This document shows, in pieces, positions 1 through 5,941 of a stretch of 5,941 bases of DNA. The translations under genes and the position numbers were made by a program. How positions within the stretch are numbered: the first letter of the stretch is position 1; every line of letters begins with the position of its first letter. A model generated the notes under the pieces. The model ran no database searches. It was not told the DNA's origin and saw only the letters and a list, made by a program, of their open reading frames with translations. The DNA is from Verrucomicrobiota bacterium (GTDB lineage Bacteria; Verrucomicrobiota; Verrucomicrobiia; Opitutales; UBA953): the NCBI GenBank assembly GCA_009917805.1, contig RGES01000085.1:1-5941 (forward strand), written 5' to 3'.

Positions 1-351
1 CTCGAAGCCGGTGAAGTGGCGCGGGATGAAGAAGTGGCTGGGCCAGACGGTCAGGCCGCCATAGCGCTGGGCGCGCACCTGCTCGGTCAGGTACAGCGGG
101 CCCACGCTCTGCCAGGCCATGCGGTCGACGACGCTGGGCTCCTTCTGCAGGTCCAGGATCATCTGGCCGAAGAAGGGGTTCTCGGGCTGGGAGGCCACGT
201 AGCCGGCGGCGATCAGCCCCGGGCGGATCAGTTCGTTCTCCCAGCAGGCGCAGGCCTCGCCCTCGAACAGCCAGTCCTCGAGCGGGCGGCGGCAGACGCT
301 GTCGGCGTCCACCACGAAGCCGCCCTCGTGGTAGAGGATTTCCCAGCGCAT
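1..351 (-). CDS. GT32/OCH1-TcdB-like glycosyltransferase, internal fragment
   Basis: The minus strand is open from base 351 to the window edge and gives 117 residues in frame with base 1, with no stop. The start of the piece reads RWEILYHEGGFVVDADSVC. This matches the core of glycosyltransferases with the sugar-binding region containing a DXD motif (OCH1 mannosyltransferase and TcdA/TcdB-like, GT32): a conserved R-x-x-x-L-Y-x-x-GG stretch followed by D-A-D at fragment residues 15-17, which in the family binds the metal and nucleotide sugar. Further on, a VGPLYLTEQV stretch (83-92) resembles the family's conserved GP-x-x-x-T segment, and HFFIP (106-110) its C-terminal aromatic-His-Pro region. 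Such enzymes add sugars to surface polysaccharide or lipid glycans; donor and acceptor cannot be told. The N-terminal part is missing: beyond about base 351 the DNA is ribosomal protein S1 sequence. Leucine codons are 8 CTG and 2 CTC, unlike the adjoining S1 fragment. Family assignment is fairly sure; integrity is not. Confidence 0.75.
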   Translation of the reverse strand, partial: MRWEILYHEGGFVVDADSVCRRPLEDWLFEGEACACWENELIRPGLIAAGYVASQPENPFFGQMILDLQKEPSVVDRMAWQSVGPLYLTEQVRAQRYGGLTVWPSHFFIPRHFTGFE

Positions 352-886
352 CAACAACCCGGCCGAAGTCATGAAGAAGGGCGACGACGTGGAAGCCATC
401 GTGCTCGACGTCGACGTCGACCAGCAGCGCATCTCCCTGGGCGTCAAGCAGACCCAGACCGACCCGTGGTCCGAGATCGACCGCAAGTACCGCATCGGCG
501 ACCTCGTCACCGGCAAGGTCTCCAAGATCGCGAACTTCGGCGCCTTCATCGAACTCTCCGACGAGATCGACGGCCTCGTGCACGTCTCCCAGCTCGCCGA
601 ACAGCGCGTCGAGAACGTCAAGGACGTCGTCAAGGTCGGCCAGGACGTCACCGCTCGCGTCATCAAGATCGACAAGGAAGACCGCCGCATCGGTCTCTCG
701 ATCAAGGCCGCGAACTACGACGCCGAACGCCTCCAGGCCGAGATCAGCAGCTACGACCGCATCAAGGGCCCGTCCACCGGCGGCGCCCCGGCCCCCTCGG
801 CCGGCGGTTCGTCCTCGTCCTCCTCGTCCTCGGGCAGCGGAGACTTCAACAGTCTCGGCGACCTCCTCGACAAGGCCGGCAACTAA
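347..886 (+). CDS. rpsA: 30S ribosomal protein S1, C-terminal fragment (5' truncated at a junction)
   Basis: S1 binds mRNA on the 30S subunit and helps load it for translation. The fragment begins with RINNPAEVMKKGDDVEAIVL and continues to ISLGVKQ, the second half of one S1 (OB-fold) repeat. A complete S1 repeat follows, from KYRIGDLVTGKV through NFGAFIEL and GLVHVSQL to DRRIGLSIKA. A Gly/Ala/Pro/Ser-rich tail with eight serines in a row and a final SLGDLLDKAGN end follows. A normal bacterial S1 has four to six repeats and roughly 400-580 residues; only about 180 remain. Homology starts at about base 347 and an in-frame TAG lies at 332-334, so no upstream coding sequence is joined to it. The first internal ATG (371) has no Shine-Dalgarno sequence and cuts a repeat in half, so it is not a credible natural start. 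Leucine codons are 10 CTC and 1 CTG, as expected for a strongly biased, highly expressed gene. An intrinsic terminator follows 24 bases after the stop. Confidence 0.88.
   Translation, partial: RINNPAEVMKKGDDVEAIVLDVDVDQQRISLGVKQTQTDPWSEIDRKYRIGDLVTGKVSKIANFGAFIELSDEIDGLVHVSQLAEQRVENVKDVVKVGQDVTARVIKIDKEDRRIGLSIKAANYDAERLQAEISSYDRIKGPSTGGAPAPSAGGSSSSSSSSGSGDFNSLGDLLDKAGN
809..832 (+). repeat. TCGTCC-type simple repeat coding for polyserine
   Basis: A run of TCG and TCC triplets encodes eight consecutive serines in the S1 tail. It lies inside the low-complexity linker between the last S1 repeat and the short conserved-looking C-terminal end. The two serine codons are mixed irregularly, which suggests selection for serine as well as simple slippage. 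It could vary in length between strains. Confidence 0.6.
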
Positions 887-910
887 GCCGTCCTCCGCAG
901 GAACCGAACA

Positions 911-937
911 GACCCCGGGCGACCGGGGTCTTTTTTT
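911..937 (+). terminator. Rho-independent terminator of the S1 gene
   Basis: A perfect 8-bp GC-rich stem, GACCCCGG (911-918) pairing with CCGGGGTC (923-930), is closed by a GCGA tetraloop of the stable GNRA class and followed at once by seven T residues (931-937). It starts 24 bases after the S1 stop codon. This is a classic intrinsic terminator and separates S1 transcription from the PLD gene that starts at 973. Confidence 0.95.
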
Positions 938-961
938 GTGCCCAATCCCCGCCGACCTGGC

Positions 962-967
962 TAGGCT
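962..967 (+). promoter_or_regulatory. Possible -10 element of the PLD gene
   Basis: TAGGCT fits a TAnnnT -10 hexamer and ends 5 bases before the ATG at 973, in the only space left after the S1 terminator. If real, transcription would begin at or within a few bases of the start codon, giving a leaderless or nearly leaderless mRNA. That would agree with the poor Shine-Dalgarno sequence there. No good -35 hexamer lies at 16-19 bases; TTGTGC (936-941) is 20 bases away. Weak evidence. Confidence 0.25.
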
Positions 968-972
968 GAGGC

Positions 973-2418
973 ATGGTCCCGTTCCGAGGATACGGCCGGC
1001 TGACGCGCAGCACGACGCTGGCGCTGCTGACGACCGTCGCCATCCTGGCGGCGGAGTGGGCCGACCTGCTGCCGGACAACGTGATGCTGGCCGTGCGCAC
1101 CGGCTGCCAGATCTACGTCCTCCTGCGCGTGATGCGGGCCCGGATCTCGCCGGCCTACCTCCTGCTCTGGGGACCGCTGGCGTGGTTCCTGCCGATCGGC
1201 ACCGCCCTGCTCTTCTTCCTCTTCGGCGGCCGCAAGCACTCCTCCCTGGCCGAGGCGAAGAAGGAAGTGAACCGCGTGGCCTGGCGCCTGACCGACGAGC
1301 CTGATTTCGGCGGCAACCATTTCCGCCTGCTCGGCGACCGGCACGGGCGCGAGACGCTCGCCGAACTGCGCCGGCAGATCAAGGGCGCCCGACGCCGCAT
1401 CAGCCTCTCGACCTACATCCTCAGCAACGACGCGGTGGGCCGGGAGATCGTCAGCCTGCTGACCGCCCGCGCCAAGGAAGGCCTCGAGGTCCGCCTCCTC
1501 GTCGACGCGATCGGCAGCTTCGGCATCCCGCTGCGCCTCTGCCGCCCGCTGCGCCGCGCCGGCGGCAAGGTGGCCCGCTTCAACCCCGCCCTGCCGACGC
1601 AGGGCAAAGGCTCCGCCAACTGGCGCAACCACCGCAAGATCGCCGTCTTCGACGGCACGGTCGCGATCATCGGCGGCCAGAACCTCGGCCTGCGCTACAT
1701 GGGAGACAGGCCCTCGGCCCGCCGCTTCCGCGACTGCTCGTTCCTGATCGAAGGGCCGACGTCCGCGGCGATCGAGCGCGTCTTCATCGCGGATTGGTGC
1801 CAGGCGACCGACGAGGCGCCGATGCGCTTCGCGCCTTTGCTTCGCGAACGTTCGCCGCACGTCGGGCCTGCGCGCGTCGAGGTGATCTCCTCCGGCCCGG
1901 ACTGCGAAGGCGACCCGCTGTGGGAGACCTACGAGAAGCTGTTCTCCAACTGCAAGCGCTCCATCACCGTCGTCACGCCTTACTTCGTGCCGGACCGCAC
2001 GCTGTTCACGTTGCTCGTGACCGCCGCGAACGCCGGGCGACACGTCAAGATCATGGTGCCGCGCCGCTCGGACCATCGCCTGCTCGACCTCGCCCGCCGC
2101 TGGCACCTGCGCACCCTGCGCGAGGCCGGCGCCGAGATCCTGTTCTTCAAGCCGGACATGCTCCACGCCAAGCTCGTCATCGTCGACGACGAGCAGCTCG
2201 TCGTCGGCTCGGGCAACCTCGACATGCGTTCGCTGTTCCTGAACTACGAGATCGGCGCGGTCGTCCGCGACCCGGCCGCGCTGGCGGAAGTCGGCGCCCT
2301 CATCGCCGGCTGGGAGACGGAATCCACCCGCTTCACGGAAGACCTCTACCGCCGGACGCGCACGCTGACCGGCCGGGCCGTCGAGGCGGTGTCGCAGGTG
2401 ATCTCCCCGCTGCTCTGA
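973..2418 (+). CDS. Phospholipase D family protein, cardiolipin synthase type
   Basis: The 481-residue product has two HKD (HxKxxxxD) motifs, the signature of PLD-superfamily enzymes. The first is H220-K222-D227 followed by the GGQN segment; the second is H398-K400-D405 followed by GSGNLD. The N-terminus carries hydrophobic stretches at about 15-30 and 61-85; the second ends in a FFLFGGRK sequence like the P-x-x-G-x-x-x-x-x-x-FG segment before the catalytic domains of bacterial Cls proteins. Length and layout (membrane anchor, then two PLD domains) match cardiolipin synthases of about 480-510 residues, which join two phosphatidylglycerols, or PG and PE, at the inner membrane. A related PLD transphosphatidylase with other substrates cannot be excluded. 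The ATG at 973 is preceded by an in-frame TGA at 967-969, so this is the longest ATG start. The gene stands alone between the S1 terminator and the convergent metX. Both catalytic motifs are intact. Confidence 0.85.
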   Translation: MVPFRGYGRLTRSTTLALLTTVAILAAEWADLLPDNVMLAVRTGCQIYVLLRVMRARISPAYLLLWGPLAWFLPIGTALLFFLFGGRKHSSLAEAKKEVNRVAWRLTDEPDFGGNHFRLLGDRHGRETLAELRRQIKGARRRISLSTYILSNDAVGREIVSLLTARAKEGLEVRLLVDAIGSFGIPLRLCRPLRRAGGKVARFNPALPTQGKGSANWRNHRKIAVFDGTVAIIGGQNLGLRYMGDRPSARRFRDCSFLIEGPTSAAIERVFIADWCQATDEAPMRFAPLLRERSPHVGPARVEVISSGPDCEGDPLWETYEKLFSNCKRSITVVTPYFVPDRTLFTLLVTAANAGRHVKIMVPRRSDHRLLDLARRWHLRTLREAGAEILFFKPDMLHAKLVIVDDEQLVVGSGNLDMRSLFLNYEIGAVVRDPAALAEVGALIAGWETESTRFTEDLYRRTRTLTGRAVEAVSQVISPLL

Positions 2419-3543
<1,125 letters not shown>

Positions 3544-3547
3544 GGAC

Positions 3548-3589
3548 CTACCCAGCCAAGCCAGACCCGGGCGGGAGGCAAGTGGCCAT
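3548..3589 (-). other. Possible 13-codon leader ORF upstream of metX
   Basis: On the metX strand, an ATG at 3589 opens a 13-codon frame, MATCLPPGSGLAG, that ends with TAG at 3550-3548, four bases before the metX ATG and in another frame. A GAGG (3602-3599) sits 9 bases upstream, a better ribosome site than the one metX itself has. The peptide contains Pro-Pro-Gly, a type of sequence known to slow ribosomes lacking EF-P. Short ORFs like this arise by chance in GC-rich DNA, so this is only a candidate for translational coupling or leader-peptide control. Confidence 0.22.
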
Positions 3590-3602
3590 TCGTTGTTGCC
3601 TC
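3575..3602. promoter_or_regulatory. Inverted repeat in the metX / fur-like divergent control region
   Basis: GAGGCAA (3575-3581) and TTGCCTC (3596-3602) form a perfect 7-bp inverted repeat with a 14-base spacer. The half-site centres are 21 bp apart, about two helical turns, which suits a dimeric DNA-binding protein. It lies in the 87-bp space between two divergent genes, one of which encodes a dimeric regulator. On the metX strand the repeat could instead fold into an RNA hairpin that covers the GAGG in front of the small leader ORF. It does not resemble a classical AT-rich Fur box. Which role it has, if any, is not shown by sequence. Confidence 0.35.
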
Positions 3603-3630
3603 GTCATAAACGACCCCAAACCTACGGGCC

Positions 3631-4107
3631 ATGTCCCAAGGCCACCGCCATGAGGAAGGATGTTGCGGGGAAGGCTCCGGCGATCGCATCGAAGCGGCCG
3701 TCCTCCGCATGAAGGAGAAAGCCATGCGCGTCACGTCCCCTCGCCTGGTCATGCTGAAGGTCCTCGCGGCGGCCAAGCACCCCCTGAGCGCCGAACAGAT
3801 CCATGAGGCCGCCGGCGACGACAAGCTGGACCTCGTCACCGTCTACCGCAGCCTCGGCGCCATGGACGACGCCGGCATCGTCCAGCGTCATCCGCTCGAA
3901 CGCGGCCGCAGCCTTTACGCGCTCGTCTCGCCCGGACACCACCATCACCACGTCATCTGCCGCCGTTGCGGCCGGATCGACCGCCTGCCCGGCTGCGACA
4001 CCTCGCGCCTCGAAGCCGCCGCCCGCACGAAGGGCTATGCCGAACTGACCCATGTCATGGAGATCTACGGCATCTGCCCGGCCTGCACCCAATCTTCCCA
4101 TGCCTGA
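3631..4107 (+). CDS. Fur-family metal-responsive transcriptional regulator
   Basis: A 158-residue winged-helix regulator of the Fur/Zur/PerR family, a cytosolic dimer that represses genes when bound to metal. The N-terminal DNA-binding domain includes MRVTSPRLVMLKVL (32-45), HPLSAEQIHEA (50-60) and the recognition helix region LDLVTVYRSL (66-75). The dimerisation domain has five consecutive histidines (103-107), CRRC (110-113) and CPAC (149-152); the two CxxC pairs should form the structural Cys4 zinc site. An extra Cys122 and an N-terminal His/Cys-rich stretch (HRHEEGCC, 5-12) are unusual. The 3631 start lacks a Shine-Dalgarno sequence but is needed to include the first helix (about 18-31). 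Two more in-frame ATGs at 3709 and 3724 exist. Iron, zinc, manganese or peroxide sensing cannot be decided. The 3' end overlaps the next gene by 8 bases, so the two are probably cotranscribed; metX is divergent. Confidence 0.9.
   Translation: MSQGHRHEEGCCGEGSGDRIEAAVLRMKEKAMRVTSPRLVMLKVLAAAKHPLSAEQIHEAAGDDKLDLVTVYRSLGAMDDAGIVQRHPLERGRSLYALVSPGHHHHHVICRRCGRIDRLPGCDTSRLEAAARTKGYAELTHVMEIYGICPACTQSSHA
3712..3717 (+). promoter_or_regulatory. Internal Shine-Dalgarno in the fur-like gene (alternative start 3724)
   Basis: AAGGAG lies 6 bases before the in-frame ATG at 3724, ideal spacing and the best ribosome site near this gene. Initiation there would give a 127-residue protein starting MRVTSPR, without the first helix of the winged-helix domain. 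The longer form from 3631 fits the family better, so this may be a chance match in Lys-Glu codons, or it may produce a shorter second form. Confidence 0.35.
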
Positions 4108-5791
4108 TTTCCCTCGTACCGCCTTCCTCCTCGGAGCCGGCCTCGGCACGCGCCTGCGTCCGCTCACCGAGAACTGCCCCAAGCCCCTGCTGCCGATCGG
4201 CGGTCGCCCGATGGTCGTGCAGGCCATGGAGAAACTCCATGCCGCCGGCACCCGGCGCTTCATCATCAACACGCACCACTGCCCCGAGGCGTGGACGCTC
4301 GCCTTCCCTGCCGGCCGCTTCGGCGACGCCGAAGTGAAGCTCGTGCATGAGCCCGTGCTGCTCGAGACCGGCGGCGGCCTCGCGAACATCGCCGGCCTGC
4401 TCGGCGAGGACGACAAGGACCTCGTCGTCTGGAACGGCGACATCCTCTCCGGCTGCGACATCGCCGCGGCCTACGCCCATCACGTCGCCAACGGCGGCGC
4501 CGCGACGCTCGTCGTCCGCGAACAGGGTCCGAACCGCAACGTCCGCATCACCGACGACGGTTTCGTGACCGACCTGCGCGACCGCCTCGGCAAGACCGAC
4601 CCGGCGTACCAGTACACGGGCATCTGCGTCGTCACCAAGGCCTTCGTCCAAGGCGTCCCCGCGACGATCGAATCGCTCGTCGAACATTTCCTCCGCCGCC
4701 TGCAGGCCGAACCCGGCAGCATCCAAGGCTTCCTCGACTCTTCCAAGACATGGCATGACCTCGGCACCGTCGAGGAATACCAGGCCGTGAAGGCCGAGCA
4801 CGAGAAGCCCGTGCGCGGCGCGATCGCGCCCGCCGACGCCGCCCAGGCCCACGGCTACGAGCTCACCGCCGGCGGCGAAGTCCTCAAGGGCGGCTCCGGC
4901 CGCAAGTTCCACCGCATCCGCAAACCTTCCGGCGAATCCGCCGTCCTCTGCGTCTACGACGACTCCCGTCCCGAGAACCAGCTCTACGGCGCCATCGCGG
5001 GCGTGCTGCGCGACAAGATCGGCGTGCAGGTCCCGCAGGTCCTCGCCGAAGACGACGCCGCCGGCGTGCTCATCCTCGAAGACCTCGGCGACACCGACCT
5101 CTGGTCGCTCGCGCAGGGCCAGGAATTCCCGTGGGCGCCCGTGGCTTCCGCGCTCGAACAGGTCGCCGGCATCCATCGCCTCGGCGTCGACGCCTTCGCC
5201 GGCTCCGGCATCACGCTCATGGAAGCGTTCGGCCCGAACCTCTACCAGTGGGAACGCCAGTACTTCCAGGACAACGCGCTCGGCGGCCGCAAGCCCGACC
5301 GCGCCGTCGCCGACGAGATGGCCTCGCTGGCCAAGGAACTCATGGGGCAGCCCGTCGTCACGATCCATCGCGATTTCCAGTCGCAGAACATCATGGTGCG
5401 CGACGGTTCCGCCTGGCTCGTCGACCTCCAGGGCCTGCGCCACGGCTGCATGTTCTACGACTTCGCCTCGCTCGCCTTCGACCCTTACCTCACGCGCAAC
5501 GACATGGACCTCTGGCGCATCGAGATCGAGGATCACGCGCGCGAAGTCTCCGGCTGGAAGGGTTCCAGCGACGAGTTCTCGCACCTCTTCCACGTGGCCG
5601 CCACGCAGCGCCTCCTGCAGGCCTGCGGCGCCTACGGCTTCCTCGGCCACAAGAAGGGCCGGCCGGAATACCTCGCGCACCTGCCGCAAGGCCTGCGCAA
5701 CCTGACGATCGCCGCCTCCCTGTGCGGGAAGCGACGCATCGCCAGGCTGGCGGAAGAGCTCGCGGGCGCCCCGGCGAAGGTCAGCCGTTGA
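4100..5791 (+). CDS. MurU-like nucleotidyltransferase fused to AmgK-like aminosugar kinase
   Basis: A 563-residue bifunctional protein. Residues 1-230 are a sugar-1-phosphate nucleotidyltransferase: GAGLGTRLRPLT (12-23) with PKP at 27-29 forms the NTP-binding loop and catalytic lysine (K28), LETGGGL is at 88-94, NGD at 112-114 carries the metal-binding Asp114, and WHDLGTVEEY (218-227) closes the site with Asp220. Residues 250-550 are an APH/choline-kinase-like phosphotransferase: ILEDLGDTDLW (325-335), Brenner motif HRDFQSQN (423-430; His423, Asp425, Asn430) and the metal-binding DLQG (442-445). In Pseudomonas the separate AmgK and MurU convert MurNAc to MurNAc-1-phosphate and then UDP-MurNAc, recycling cell wall and bypassing fosfomycin-sensitive steps. 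I infer that role; another sugar or nucleotide is possible. The ATG at 4100 is chosen because the nucleotide-binding strand begins right after it; it has no Shine-Dalgarno and overlaps the end of the fur-like gene, implying translational coupling. Both active sites look intact. Confidence 0.82.
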   Translation: MPDFPRTAFLLGAGLGTRLRPLTENCPKPLLPIGGRPMVVQAMEKLHAAGTRRFIINTHHCPEAWTLAFPAGRFGDAEVKLVHEPVLLETGGGLANIAGLLGEDDKDLVVWNGDILSGCDIAAAYAHHVANGGAATLVVREQGPNRNVRITDDGFVTDLRDRLGKTDPAYQYTGICVVTKAFVQGVPATIESLVEHFLRRLQAEPGSIQGFLDSSKTWHDLGTVEEYQAVKAEHEKPVRGAIAPADAAQAHGYELTAGGEVLKGGSGRKFHRIRKPSGESAVLCVYDDSRPENQLYGAIAGVLRDKIGVQVPQVLAEDDAAGVLILEDLGDTDLWSLAQGQEFPWAPVASALEQVAGIHRLGVDAFAGSGITLMEAFGPNLYQWERQYFQDNALGGRKPDRAVADEMASLAKELMGQPVVTIHRDFQSQNIMVRDGSAWLVDLQGLRHGCMFYDFASLAFDPYLTRNDMDLWRIEIEDHAREVSGWKGSSDEFSHLFHVAATQRLLQACGAYGFLGHKKGRPEYLAHLPQGLRNLTIAASLCGKRRIARLAEELAGAPAKVSR

Positions 5792-5941
5792 CCTTGTCGT
5801 CGAGGAAGCGGACGACCTCGTCTTCGGTCATGCGCACCTGCTCCAGCGTGTCGCGGTCGCGGACCGTGACGCCGGCGCCCTTCTCGATGGTGTCGAAGTC
5901 GATCGTGATGCCGTAAGGCGTGCCGATCTCGTCCTGGCGAC
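5781..5941 (-). CDS. glyS: Glycyl-tRNA synthetase, C-terminal end (partial)
   Basis: The last 52 residues of a minus-strand gene that enters from the right edge. RQDEIGTPYGITIDFDTIE and VTVRDRDTLEQVRM match the end of the anticodon-binding domain of the single-chain, dimeric (alpha2) class II glycyl-tRNA synthetase, where RQDE-x-GTP and VRDRD-x-x-x-Q are strongly conserved. The enzyme charges tRNA-Gly in the cytosol. Nothing can be said about its catalytic domain or promoter. The symbol may be written glyS, glyQS or glyRS depending on the annotation tradition. The stop codon (5783-5781) lies inside the final codons of the convergent nucleotidyltransferase-kinase gene, an 11-base tail-to-tail overlap. 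Confidence 0.88.
   Translation of the reverse strand, partial: RQDEIGTPYGITIDFDTIEKGAGVTVRDRDTLEQVRMTEDEVVRFLDDKVNG

Noticed and set aside
16..969. Plus-strand open frame spanning the glycosyltransferase and S1 fragments and running into the terminator
   Set aside because: It crosses the junction, is Arg/Pro-rich with no motif, and is out of frame with the convincing S1 sequence.
961..2166. Minus-strand open frame of about 400 codons opposite the PLD gene
   Set aside because: Composition is that of a codon-bias shadow; the plus strand has both HKD motifs.
3544..3630. SAM riboswitch or classical Fur box in front of metX or the fur-like gene
   Set aside because: The region is only 87 bp. I could not recognise any SAM riboswitch core, and there is no AT-rich 19-bp Fur-type palindrome.
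4052..4099. Upstream ATG extending the nucleotidyltransferase by 16 residues
   Set aside because: The added residues (SWRSTASARP...) are an out-of-frame reading of the conserved C-terminus of the Fur-like protein. The fold starts naturally at the 4100 ATG.
4055..5689. Minus-strand open frame of about 540 codons opposite the MurU-AmgK-like gene
   Set aside because: The product is low-complexity (Val/Glu/Ala/Gly-rich) without recognisable motifs. The plus strand carries two clear enzyme domains.
5735..5780. Intrinsic terminator at the end of the fusion gene
   Set aside because: A small CGCCA/TGGCG stem at 5740-5752 is only 5 bp and has no T tract after it.

Overview
The window comes from a high-GC bacterium with tightly packed genes. 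It holds four complete protein genes and three partial ones. The organism cannot be fixed from the sequence alone. The fused sugar nucleotidyltransferase-kinase and the general gene style remind me of Verrucomicrobiota (Opitutales-like), but this is a weak, memory-based assignment. The house-keeping genes (ribosomal protein S1, MetX, GlyRS, Fur-type regulator, cardiolipin-synthase-like PLD) all look bacterial and chromosomal. I see no mobile element, CRISPR array, tRNA or rRNA.

Layout. (1) Bases 1-351, minus strand: an internal piece of a GT32/OCH1-TcdB-like glycosyltransferase that runs off the left edge. (2) At about 343-354 this piece abuts, with no gap, the 3' part of a ribosomal protein S1 gene on the plus strand (347-886). 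Both genes are cut at the same point, so the join is either a real rearrangement or, more likely, an assembly chimera. A textbook intrinsic terminator (911-937) follows S1. (3) 973-2418, plus strand: a membrane-anchored phospholipase D family protein of cardiolipin synthase type. (4) 2419-3543, minus strand: metX, homoserine O-acetyltransferase. Its stop codon directly abuts the PLD stop codon. (5) 3544-3630: a short divergent control region with a 7-bp inverted repeat and a possible 13-codon leader ORF in front of metX. (6) 3631-4107, plus strand: a Fur-family metalloregulator. It overlaps by 8 bases (7) 4100-5791, a two-domain protein that joins a MurU-like sugar-1-phosphate nucleotidyltransferase to an AmgK-like aminosugar kinase. 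(8) 5781-5941, minus strand: the C-terminal end of glycyl-tRNA synthetase, overlapping the fusion gene tail to tail by 11 bases.

How the genes may work together. The most interesting unit is the fur-like gene translationally coupled to the MurU-AmgK-like fusion. In Pseudomonas, separate AmgK and MurU enzymes phosphorylate recovered MurNAc at C1 and then uridylylate it, giving UDP-MurNAc without the fosfomycin-sensitive MurA/MurB steps. Here both activities appear to sit on one chain in reversed order (nucleotidyltransferase first). The metal sensor just upstream raises the possibility that cell-wall sugar salvage responds to metal or oxidative status. Substrates and regulation are inference. 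The other genes are ordinary core metabolism.
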